A DNA stretch of 64,000 nucleotides. It comes from Alectoria sarmentosa. Taxonomy: Eukaryota > Ascomycota > Lecanoromycetes > Lecanorales > Parmeliaceae. The notes beneath the pieces were generated by a model. It did not search any database, was not told the origin of the DNA, and was given only the letters and a program-made list of their open reading frames with translations. The DNA lies in assembly GCA_009733775.1 (NCBI GenBank), contig WOGZ01000003.1, positions 248,001 through 312,000 on the forward strand. The letters run 5' to 3'. This document shows positions 10,920-22,500 of the stretch, one piece after another; within the stretch, counting starts at the first letter, position 1; each line of letters starts with the position of its first letter. A program made the position numbers and the translations under genes.

Positions 10920-13250
10920 TTCCGCTTTATCATTTGGAATACAACAAAGTTTTTTTTCTAGTTTATCCGCACCCGAAAACGAAAATCTATTCTTTCACAT
11001 TACAAATCTTGTTTCTTCACGCGTACACATTCAATTGTTATAAAATTGAAGATATAATTATTAAATTAATTATCGTTAATCGTGCGTTTTTATCTTTGAT
11101 TTTTTAAATAATTGTTATTTTACGTTATAATATATATGTGAGACTTCGCGACGATATTTATAACTTACGATATATATTATTTAATTTTTATAATATCAAA
11201 TATATTAAAATCTTTATATAAAATAATTATATATATTAACATTTATATATATATTTTTGAAGCTAATAAATATACGAAAGGTTTAAAATAATGAATTTAA
11301 TATATACGCGATTGAAAACCGCGATTTTTCGCGATTTACGCGAGGAAATTACGAAATTTTCGATATCGTCTCTTAGATTATAATATTTCGCAATAATAAT
11401 ACAATAAAATTAAAATCGAAAAAATGCGAAATAGTTTCAAAATAATAAAGACATTTTTAAATAAATGTTAATATTTTCTCTTATATACGATATACATTTA
11501 TATAAAAAAAAAAAAAAATCAATATATATAATAAAGAATCTTCGAAATGCGAATAAACTTAAAAAAGTTTTTATTATACATCTTTTACATATTAATAATT
11601 ATAGTAAATTTTTTTTTTTTACTTTTGAATATAAAGATATTGAAACTTAAATATCGAATAACGTTTTATTTAAAAGCAAATTCAATAATGCATTTAAATT
11701 ATATCGAGATTATTTTTCAAATTTTTTTAGCGTAAATTTATATTTTTATGTTGAATTTTATCGAGCTTAAAAAGAATTTAAGTAAATATATTCAAAATAA
11801 TAAACTATTAAATTATAACTTTATAATTAATAAATTAATAAATTATATCGCATATTTTAATAATAAACTATAATTTTATAACTTAAAATATAAAAATATA
11901 ATAAAAGTATAATTTAAATTGTAAAATAGTTATTTATTTTAAATTTTTCTTTTCGAGATAAAATACGTAAAAATGATAATATAAAAAACGTTAAATATAA
12001 TAATATTGTATTTAATTAATAACATTTTTAATTCAACTTATAATTAATATTTCGAATTTTTTATTTCACTTAGAAATTAATAATTTAACTTTTTTAATAA
12101 ATTAACATTTTTAAAATTAATATAATTTATTATTCAATTCAATTTAAATTAAAATAACGTTTTAAAAATAATTCGCAATTTTATTTCGTAATATTTATAA
12201 TTTTTGTATCTTGTTACTTAAAAATACATTAATAAAGTTACAAAAGAGAACGAGATTGTAATAAGATTTCGAAGCGAGATTTCGAATTTTCTGAAATCCT
12301 ATCTCGTCTCGTTTTAGCGTTGAGATTTCGAGATATATTTCATTATCTCAATAAGTTTATAAAGTAAAGTTAACGCGCGATGATATTTTTTATTAATCTT
12401 TATTAACTTTGATATTGCGTATAAAAAGTGCGTAATTTAAACTTTATAATACGATTTTTAAATTGAAATTACACTTTAAAACATTAATATTTAAAACAAT
12501 AATTAAAATTATAATATAAAATTAAATAATATTTAAATTAAGATTATTTTATAAAAATTAAATTTATTTTATTAAAATAACGAAATATCGAGGGCGTTTT
12601 TATTATTTTAAAAATGATTTTTTCTTAAATTCGTCTCATTTCGTTTTTTTTCTCGCTTCATTACAAGATAAAAGAAAATATTTAAAATTTCGTCTCACTT
12701 CGTCTTATTGCGCAACGTAAATCTAATCGATTAATAAAATTTTCAAATAAATTTATTTTCTCGAAATGAAATCGTGATAATTCGCGACTTAAAAATATAT
12801 AAACTTTTTGATTATAATAAAGTTTTCACTTTTTATAACGCGATTATTAATATTTTAATTAAGATTAAATAAAAATTTATTAAATATTTTACATTAAAAA
12901 TTTATATAAATAAAAACTTATAATATAAAATTATATATAATAAATATTTATTACGTTAAATTTAATTTATCTTATTTTCTCGTTTCGAAATCTTTTTTCA
13001 ATTCCGTTTTATTTCGAAGTTTTATCGAGATATTTATTATATTTCGCAGCGTATATTAAATTAATTTCTAGGTTTTCAAATTTTAATTATTAAAAATATT
13101 AATTTATAACGATGATTTTTTCGCTTTTTACGAGAAGTTCAAATATGTAATTCGATTATATGTAATAAAAATAATAAGTAGAAAGAAGATATAGAAAGTA
13201 AAAATAGATGATATTAGAGGAGTTGTTATGTAGTTACGTTCAAAAACGAT
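10920..13250. other. AT-rich block with RIP-like signature
   Basis: The composition changes abruptly from ordinary sequence to roughly four-fifths A+T by eye, for about 2.3 kb, and then back. TpA is very common, CpA and TpG are scarce, and CpG is kept (for example CGCG repeatedly around 11305-11340). That is the footprint expected from repeat-induced point mutation, which turns CpA into TpA. No gene survives. The block is probably a dead transposon remnant, but its identity is erased. Several GAGATTTCGA / TCGTCTCATTTCG motifs recur around 12250-12360 and 12630-12710, which hints at ancestral internal repeats. Confidence 0.8.
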
Positions 13251-13970
13251 CTAGTTTGCTTCAATGCTTTCTCGCACCCTCTGGTGGCGCCAATGGTGTC
13301 CAAGTGGGTCATCCTTGATTGGTATGCTCGGCTCACAGCGTGGAGACAACGAATCGACAACGTTTCCACGCCGGCGCCATATTCTTCTGCACCATGGCGA
13401 TTACATCGAAATCAATGTTTCCACTGTAGGGAATGCATTATCTATAATTCCGAAGGACGCTTCGCGACGATAGTTCCCTTGCGCTCGAGCAGGTGGGGGG
13501 CGAGGCTTGGGGGTGGGGGGGAGGGGTATCTTGCCATAGCGATGGCGAGTTCTCTCGAAATTGAGAAATCAGTCAAGGAGAAACTCAACGTTGTATCTGC
13601 AAGATCAAGAATGGTCTTGAGTTGAACGACAGCTATACCGAAACATGGGGCCGGGATGGATCATGTAACGTATAAGAACGAGAAATGAGCGCAACAGCAT
13701 GATCGAATCATGAGGTTCCTGAATAATTTGCATAATATACCGCTCTGGATATAAGCAGATTGAGCAGATGTCGCACAGCGCCTTGAATTTGGTCGACGAA
13801 ATTCAGTGTCTGGCATATCCAATATGTGACTTGACGACAATGTCGAAAGTGAACAAGCAAAGAGTATTGGAGGCTTTGCAAGTCAGCGGTGCTAGTCGTA
13901 CTGAATCTGACGCTATTCTACAATTTAAGAGCAGAATGTTTGCAAGCACACTCCGTCGTTAGCCCCGATT
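13251..13970. other. Spacer between AT-rich block and aminopeptidase gene
   Basis: Composition is normal again. Frames at 13284-13625 and 13768-13962 have no domain I know. Nothing is called. Confidence 0.4.
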
Positions 13971-15952
13971 CTACGGGGCGTATCTTGTATTTAAAGACTT
14001 AATCCCCTTCCCAAAAAGATCTTTCTCAACTAAATTTTTGCAGATCGGATGGTAGAAGTCCTTATTCTTCTCAAAAGTCTCCACTGCCAGAGCGCGGTCA
14101 GCTTCGTTGAGTAGTCTATATCTATTGTACCGGGCCATGTTAGTCTGTTCCTGGACAAGAACGCGTGTGGTAACTCACAATGGCCGCACGAACTTCATCC
14201 TGCCAACAGTACCCAAAAGGTCTGCCGTTGGCTTATACACCGTCTCGTCCTTTGCCTTCAGAGCTGCTTGGAAATACCGAGAGACAATCTCAACGTTCTG
14301 GCTTTTGGCAAAGCCATAAGCTGATGCCATCGTTTGCAAAGCTCGCTTATCTAGAGGTTTCTTGAATGCTTGCACGGAATCCAGGAACACCACTACTTGA
14401 TTCGCCGACCAGCCTTTGATGTCTTCCTGCTGAGGCTCGAGTTTACCGGTCTCCCACTTTAAGGCGAGATCGTAGCAAACATCGACGAGCGAGGTGTCAA
14501 AATTGGGTTTTGGAGGCAGGCCTGGAGCGTAGAACCACGAATCCCAATCCACATCGTTAAGTGCCGTGGATGCGGTGATGTCGGAGGCGAAGAAAGACAG
14601 AAGATTTGCTTTGAAGTCGTAGGAATCAAGAGACCGGCGAGCAAAAGTGGTGAAGTAGTGGGGGATGTAATTGTTCCATTTGGTCTTAGTCACCTGACTT
14701 TCGAGGTAGGAGAGAAACGTGTAGCCTTTCTCGTAAGGTATACTCGAGAAAGAATCATCAGGGTCTTTGCCCTTGAGGTCGACGATCATTCTGGTGAATT
14801 CGTGCGAGTCTCCGAACTGATTGACCGAGTCTTGAAGAGCCTTCCATCCAATGATCGCGGAGAAATCTCTGTGGGGTTCGCCATGTACCGCGGCTTGTAA
14901 CCTGCGCTCAAGATACGTTGTCCAGCCCTCATTCAGCCAGAAGTGTTCCCAGCTGGCGTTGGATACCAAATTGCCGCTATATGAATGGGATAGTTCGTGA
15001 GCAATCACATCTACATTCTCTCGATCGCCCGATATCATCGTTGGGGTGGCATATGTGTAAACAGGATTTTCCATCCCTCCGTATGGAAAGCTTGGCGGCA
15101 GGACAAGCACATTGTACTCCGTCCACTGATACGGAAAGACGATTTTCTGGACTTCGATATCAGCATGATCTATACAATACAGAACGCAGTACGGACTTCA
15201 ACCGTCTCAATGTATCTTTCTGTAGAGTCCTCAAGCTCCCATTGTGCTGCCTTCAATTCTTTCGGCCCGGTTGCAACTACGCTTCGAGGTCCGATGGGTG
15301 CTTTGGCAATATTACCACTGGCCAAGGCGAACAAATAGCTCGGTATAGGGATTCCCTGCTCAAATGTGTACAGCTTGGTTCCACTTGTGCTGCCCTCGCT
15401 CTGACTAAGATCTTGGACGCCAGTAGAGAGTCCACTAGCAATGACGGGTAATGGTGACTTGATGTTGAATTCAACAGTCCCTTTCACGTCAGGCGTGTCT
15501 TGACAAGGGAAAATGGACCTTGTATGAATGGCCTGACATTGGGTGAACATATAAGGATGTTCACTTCTTGTCTGAGCCGGCGTGAGCCACTGAACCGCCG
15601 TGCACTCCTTAGTCGTCTCCGTCGTCATCTCAAGTTGCACGCTCTTCCCATTTTGGACACCGTCTTCAAGGCTAATTTTTAGAGCGGATCCATATGGTTC
15701 GAATCTAGGTAATAACTCCCAATCAGGAGTCTTTCCATCCAAAATCACATTCTTTATGTTTAGAAAGCTAGTATCGAGCAGGATCTCCTTGGCTGCTGCA
15801 TTGGTGATGGATTTGAGGGTCAGTGCAACGTTTCCACCTATGCTTTTCTTCTCAAAATCAATGTTGAAGCTGACTGTGGTGTGTGTTGTAAGGAAATTAT
15901 TGTAGTTTGAAAGTGTGTTGGGATCTCGCGGTGGATTCGCGATCGAAGTCAT
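13971..15952 (-). CDS. LAP2: Leukotriene-A4 hydrolase-type zinc aminopeptidase (M1 family)
   Basis: Three exons (15952-15197, 15146-14179, 14121-13971) give 624 aa, near the usual length of yeast Lap2 (YNL045W). The introns of 50 and 57 nt are phase-consistent. The N-terminal beta-saddle domain runs to about residue 205. The exopeptidase motif GGMEN is followed by the zinc site HELSH (302-306) with the third ligand Glu at 325 in NEGWTTYLE. The C-terminal helical domain ends with the family-typical KDFYHPIC and KDLFG. The enzyme removes N-terminal residues from peptides and can hydrolyse epoxides; it is cytosolic or nuclear in yeast. An in-frame upstream ATG at 16042 would add 30 residues rich in Arg and free of acidic residues, possibly an alternative mitochondrial leader. 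I prefer 15952 because MTSIANPPRDPNTLSNYNN matches the family start. Confidence 0.95.
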
Positions 15953-17526
15953 TTTCCGTAGTTTGCCAAGTGTCAATATAAATCTCGATGGAAAATTGTG
16001 CCCTAGACGAGTGTACGGGAGCCTGGAACAAGGAAGTACCATACGAGTATGCTAGAAGCGGTGTGACCAGATGGAGTCGTTTATTGTGGGATGACGAGGT
16101 CGTGCCTTACCCATGCATGCCCTTTACTAGACTGAAGGAGAAATTGCTTTTTGGGAACAATTGGAGTCTCTAGATGCTTTCATCTCGAATGTTACCCGTA
16201 CACATCGACAAAGTCAGGAATTGCAGTGGACGTTTCCGAGTCCTTGATCGTGAAACTGCGAGACTGCTGCCTCAGCTTTGCCAAGTCTTGCTGTCCCGAC
16301 AACGCGGCTGCGCTAGTCCTCAATTGGTTAAAACTCCGCTTGGTAAGAAGATTAAGGTACCTTATATACAGTACTTTACATTACCCCTCGACCCGAGTCC
16401 TCGCTGGTTTTCTACCACACTGACCCTCTGGAGTAAGCGTCCTATGAATCAGACCCTAGTCTCGATGGCGTGTGCTTCCTCTCCCGCACGTATCGCCATT
16501 CAATTGATCGAGACTCGGCCAGGGATCGAGGTTTCCAGTCCCAACGACTCATGCCAGGCCGGCGGCATTGTCAAGCTGCACCTTGCCTCCACCAGCTGAC
16601 ATGGCATTGGAGTCAATGGGAGACTACGCTCAGAAAAGCCTGACCGAAAACAATCTTCAGCTCCTGGTACACTGGACGTAGGAGAATACGACTCTACGTA
16701 CTTGGTCTAGGAAAGCATGGTTCTCGAGAGGTAGCTTAGACGGCGAAGTTGAATGTTGGTCTACATGAGGTCTGTCTAGGCTGAAGAAAGGCGATAGCAA
16801 TGGAGGGAGATCCTTCGTAATTAGCAGTCTTTCTGTGAATTCCTACGTCAAAGCTTCAGCAAGGCTATTGAGACTGATTTCATTTTGAGACCTATCACAG
16901 CGACTGGGAATTTGCCGACTCAGGCATCTAGGCGTCCACCGACCAGGCATCAGTCATGATTGGTCATTTCTCACACTGGGTTTCATTTGTGAACGAGATT
17001 GACGACTTTGCAAATGTAACGGCATCATTATGCATTCGCAGGTTCTCTGGAACATCTTCAGATAGCTGTTGACACTCTTTCTTTTGAAAAGAAAAGGAAG
17101 TGAGAGCATCTTAGAAAGACGGAGCACTTTCCAGCTCACTCCGTAGTGATAACAAGGCTTGAAACCAGCCGGACACGTGCTCCTCCAACTCCTCTCATCA
17201 ATGACTACCTACACCGTACTGTGCTGCGAAGCGAATGAGATAGCTCAGCTTTTTCCCACCATGTTAGAACATGAGAACTTCACTGCGTCTTTCAGATGTT
17301 GTGGGGAGGGAGCTCGAGCGGTCTGCGTCTCAAGTTGGCGCCTTCTCTCAAGTCCATGTAAATCTGCTCCTTAAATTACAGCTGTCAGAGCAATCAATGT
17401 TTCTCTGTCGGTGACGCTTGCCAAAGGTTTTGGTCTCGTACAATATAGAACAACTGAGCATACCTCGCTGTAGCAATACAAGCGTTTTCACAGTACACCA
17501 CCTTTCCACAAGAATGCTGTCCCTGT
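15953..17526. other. Intergenic, no supported gene
   Basis: A 141-codon plus-strand frame (16174-16599) and shorter ones have no recognisable domain. The right end is the 3' flank of the CorA-like gene. Confidence 0.4.
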
Positions 17527-19076
17527 TCAAACTACGAAACTTTGTATGGCCCTTGATCTCCAGAGCCGCGCCGCGAGAACAGCAGGAGTGCTGGTAGGTG
17601 GACGAACGATCAGAAAGACTATTATACACAGTGGGATGGAAACTGCAAAATAAAGCCCAAAAAGTTTCCCTCCCGGCGCAATGTTATCATTCATACTAAA
17701 GAGACCCGATACGAATGTCAAAGGTATGAAACTCAGAGCTAGATATGTCAAGCGTGAGATGTTTATAGTCTCCGTGAGCGATCGTCTGGAATCAATTGCC
17801 TGAATTAGTGACGTAGCAACGGACACAAGAGTCTCCAGTCGCCGGCTATAGGTGTCAATGCTGGAAGCAATATGCTTGTAGTCTTCTGTTATCAGGGCGC
17901 TGTATTCCTTGTCATCATCCTCAGTCAAGCGGTATCTGAGGAAGTCGATGACATAATGGATCTTCTGGGCTGTGGCCGTGCAGCGACGGGTCCATTGTTG
18001 GAGAGCGTATATGTCGGCGTTGAGTATCGCAATCTGTCCGAGTGCAGCTACTGCATTGTTGGGGGAGTACTCATACTGCTTGATGCTATGATACATCAGC
18101 TCCAGGTATGTCATCCAGTCCGCAGCGATCATTCTCAAAGGGTAAGATGATAGGGAGAACAGGGTTGGACACTTCGCATCGAATCCCTGGGGCTGTGTTA
18201 TACCCCAATAAAAGATCAAGGATTCCAATGGAGAAGAGCGTGGTGGGCCAATTTCAGGATCGATATGGTCAGAGAACGAGGAACCGGAGAGGAAGTCCTC
18301 GAATCCGCCTTGAAACAGCCGTGTTTGAAGCGTGAGGGTACTTGAACTCTGACTATCCCCACTTTTTGACACGTAGGTATTGCTTATAGGAGGGTCGACA
18401 AGGACGAGTCCTATTTACAGATAAGTTTCCGAGTCATCATATCTCCATAATGAATAAGATTTCATTTACCTATCCAAAGCCCATCTTTCCCCTCGGTCTT
18501 CAATGTTGAACAGCAATGTCGTGCGAGTCCGATACTGCTTCCTTGGAGTCGTGGTAGTATCTTCACTTTCCGTGGCACGTTCATATCTCGGTGCAATATC
18601 TTCTTAGTTTCCAGGTTTTCGAATTCAATCACGCGGTGGTAGTGGAGATTCAGGAAATTTTGAGACCTCATTGTAGACGGTAAAGTGACCGTTGAGGGTC
18701 TTGTTGTTGCTATATCAATTTGAAAGGTATCGATGTGGGATGCGAAGAATAATGGGTCGATTTCCAACAAGGAGCCAAGCGTCTCGACGACATCACTGGA
18801 CACGTCTTCAACAATCAAAAGCCGGCCACAGAGATCATCCCTTTCTTTGGTTGCGGTACTCAATAATAATGCAAGATCGTCAAGGTCAATGCTCCGACGA
18901 CTTGGCGGACTGGAAACAGAGGAATACTCTAGACAGACAATGCGACAAGCACGTTGGCTTGCAGTGTTATTTTGGAGGAATTGATACAGATTTCGAAGAC
19001 ATGGATTCCATTGTGTCCGTGCTTCCACGAAGGTCTTGTAAGACCTGATTTTGTCCCTGTGGTGGGTTCCATTCAT
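17527..19076 (-). CDS. CorA-like divalent-cation transporter-family protein
   Basis: Two exons (19076-18470 and 18410-17527; 59-nt intron) give 496 aa. The long N-terminal soluble part is followed by a coiled region (about residues 370-430, with HIASSIDTYSRRLETLVSVATSLIQ) and two C-terminal helices: LTYLALSFIPLTFVSGLFSM and LYFAVSIPLCIIVFLIV. This is the CorA layout, in which the loop between the helices normally begins with GMN. Here the first helix ends SMN, so the selectivity motif is altered. Fungi carry many such CorA-like proteins of unknown function; transport of Mg2+ is not assured. It is transcribed divergently from the NLR gene, sharing about 470 bases of promoter. The start ATG at 19076 is the first in frame; an upstream exon cannot be excluded. 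Confidence 0.75.
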
Positions 19077-19548
19077 GCCTGGAGCCGAGGTGTGCAATGG
19101 ATATGTGTGCTTCTGTGAACGCGCTCGAAGTCTAGATGAGATTCAGCCAGAAGGATATGACATACTTTGAATTCTGATCACTTTTCGCGATTTTTTAGAA
19201 AATTTTCTTGCATCCCACCCCTTTTAAGAGTCCAAAGCCTCGTCCTGCACAGCCATGTTCAATCCTGCATAGCCCCGCACAGCCTTACGCAGTCCTGCCT
19301 TTCGATGCCCCGCGGAGTCCCATGCATAGCGCTATACCTTTAAGTACTTTCGTCCCCAAGCCTTATCTCGCACACCTGAATGGCTAAGGCTTATCTCCAG
19401 GCCCCGGTGACTTTGCTGTTTTCGCTTCTCCTGCTTTTCATCTTAAAGCTATCTTGTTCGACAATCTTTCATGCTTGTTGATACATCGCCGATTGAGGTT
19501 GGGAATGACTGATGCGTATTGTTGTGCTCGCCGCTGCCACCAATTCTA
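19077..19548. promoter_or_regulatory. Shared divergent promoter region, CorA-like / NLR
   Basis: 472 bases separate the two divergent start codons. A degenerate short repeat of CCTGCACAGCC / CCTGCATAGCC / CCGCACAGCC type runs at about 19243-19300. No defined factor site was recognised. Confidence 0.4.
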
Positions 19549-22500
19549 ATGGGAGCGATTTCTGACTTCGTCGCGAGCTTCGGTCGTGACTCCGTTAAAT
19601 ATATAACGATAGAGAAAGAAGTAAAGGCGCTTTGTGAACAGGCACTACGAGCACAACACATAGAGTTTCTATGGCAGTCTCGGGTGAAGGCAACGGGATC
19701 TTTGGAGAAGAAATTGAGAGATCGCATCGACAATTACAACGATGAATCCGAGAATGTCGCTGATGTCAAGGATCTGGTAGCTGGAAGGATCATCTTGGCC
19801 CGTTGGCTCGATATAGAACATGTTGAGAAGATTGTGGGACAAATTTTCAATGTGAAAGGTCGAGCTCAACATCCAAAGCATGGGCAGAATACAGTAACTT
19901 CGCAGGCACGGTTCCGCGGTTATGATGGACTCCATTTCCATGTGACACGGCAAGACCACTCTGATCAGCATTCATATAGACCTATCATTGAGATCCAAGT
20001 GATGTCCGCTTTCATGTGGGGCTTCTCAACATTGGAACATGATATCGAATACAAAAGATTACATGGAGAGCCCGACGAGGGTCTGCTCTTGTCTCTAGAG
20101 ATGCTCAAAGGAATCGCCAATACTGGAGAGATAGCTCTCCAGATGTACGACAATCAATTCTTCCCCGCCGCGAAGCTCTCTCTTGAGAAAGGTGAATTTG
20201 ATCCAGAAAAGATGCAAACTTCAATACGGACTGTGGTGGATGAAGTGCGACTCACTGAGGACGACAAAATTTGTCTACACGATCTAAGACGCACAGATCC
20301 TCGACATGATATGGAGAGAATCAAGACGAGCAAACACCAAGTACTGGAAGGCTCCTGTTCTTGGGTTTTAGATGACTCAGCTTTTGTTGATTGGTGGACT
20401 CGTGACGACTCACAGTTTCTTTGGATACATGGGGATCCAGGCAAAGGGAAAACCATGATGATGATAGCACTCATCGACGAGGTCTCAAAAAGACTAAATG
20501 ATCGACCTGGATCCAATGTTCTGGCATATTTCTTCTGTCAAAACACCAATGATGAGCTCAACACCACGGTCTCAGTCCTTAGGGGCTTGATCTATCTCCT
20601 TATCGATCAGGAAAAGAAGCTTATCCATCATGTACGGAAACGTTATGACAGCGCAGGAAGGCGATTGTTCGAAGATGGAAATGCACGATATGCCTTGCAG
20701 GAGATATTGCTGGATATCCTCAAGGACCCGAGCCTTGGAAATGTCTACTTCGCAATAGATGCTCTCGACGAGTGCGATCCTACGATGCATGACCTGTTGA
20801 AGTGGATCATCCACACGAAATCTCAAACATCGCCCAGAATCAAGTGGCTCACGACGAGCCGCAACCAGCCAGCTTTTATAGAGCGGCTTGGGCGTGGCCA
20901 CCAACTGCACACCAGTCTTGAGCTAAACTCGTTGCACGTCGCTCGCGCTGTCGCTAGTTTCATTGACCACAAAGTCAAAGGACTGGCAGAGTTGAAGCTG
21001 TACTCCAGCGAACTGCAGCTTTCTGTTCGAATGTCCCTGCTTGAAAAATCAGAAGACACTTTTCTTTGGGTGGCTTTGGTCTGCCAAGAGCTGAGCGACG
21101 TACGGCCGCAGAGAGTGAAGTCCTGGCTTGAAAAGATTCCAGCTGGATTGATACCTCTCTACGAAAGGATGCTGGATCAAGTATTTCATCAGAAAGACGA
21201 AGATGATATCAAGTCTTGCCGACGAATCCTTCGCGCGGTCGTTCTTGCTTTCAGGCCATTACGTTTGGAAGAAATTGCCGTCTTTGCCGAGGTCTCGGAA
21301 GATGTCCACGATCTAGTGGGCCATTGTGGTTGCTTCATCACCATCCGGGAAGAGATAGCGTACTTGGTACACCAATCGGCGAAAGACTTCTTGAGCGATG
21401 TAAAAAGAAAGGATATCTTCAATTCGGGACAGGAACATGAACACGCCATCATAGCCCGTCTTTGCTTAGAAGTCATGTCGAACAAATTAAAGAAGGATAT
21501 TTGTGATTTCAAGAAGCCAGGAATTTGTCTCGGTGACTTTGACGATACCAGAATCGAGACTCACATTCCGCTCTACACGCAATATGCATGCCTTCACTGG
21601 TTTGACCACCTTCAGCAAGCTGGCCCTATTGAGCAGGAGACTTTTTTATCCCACAGAGATTGCAGGGTCTATGGATTTTTCCAACATCATTTTCTTCATT
21701 GGCTTGAGGCGCTCAGTCTAATGAGTAAGTTGTCTGAAGCTGTACTCATAATAAGCTCACTGTGCTCTACGCCTAGGGTAAGCGCTACTGAACAGGCTCT
21801 GTATCATTCATATGCTGATTTTACAAATCTCTAGTTGCGAAAGAATACCGATTTTTTTTCCTTCGTGAACGATGCAAGACGATTCGTTCTAGAGTTCAGA
21901 CATATTGTAGAGATGGCTCCCCTTCAGGTCTATAACTCTGCTCTTGTATTCAGCCCAAAGAGTAGCATCATCAAACGGTTATTCTCACACGTAATACCCG
22001 TTTGGATTGAGACTTTACCGGTTGTTGAAAAGGCTTGGACTGCTTCATTGCAAGCACTCGAAGGCCATTCATCATCGGTCGAAGCAATACTTTTCTCCCC
22101 CAATGATCGACTGCTCGCCTCTGCATCTGATAATCATATTAGACTTTGGGATCCAGTCACAGGGGCCTCTCGAGGCACGGTCGAGATTCCAGAAACGTTT
22201 GGGGTCGCTGCGATGAACTTCTCCCCTACCGGACAGCTAACCTCTGTATCAACCAACAAAATTATTGGCCGCTGGGATCCAATAACGGGGACCTCTCAAG
22301 ATACGCTCAAAGGCCATACAGCTCCGATTACGAAGATTCTTTTTTCGCCCAACGGCGGACTTTTGGCCTCTGCATCAGACGACCATAATATTAGAATTTG
22401 GGATCCAATTACAGGGACCTTAAAGTGCACATTCGAAGGTCATACAGAGTGGATTCATTCGATAACCTTCTCCCCTGACGGTCAACTTCTAGCCTCCTCT

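Noticed and set aside
11000..13250. Lys/Ile/Asn-rich frames in the AT block, possible mitochondrial insertion
   Set aside because: CpG is frequent and no mitochondrial gene motif is visible; the RIP explanation fits better.
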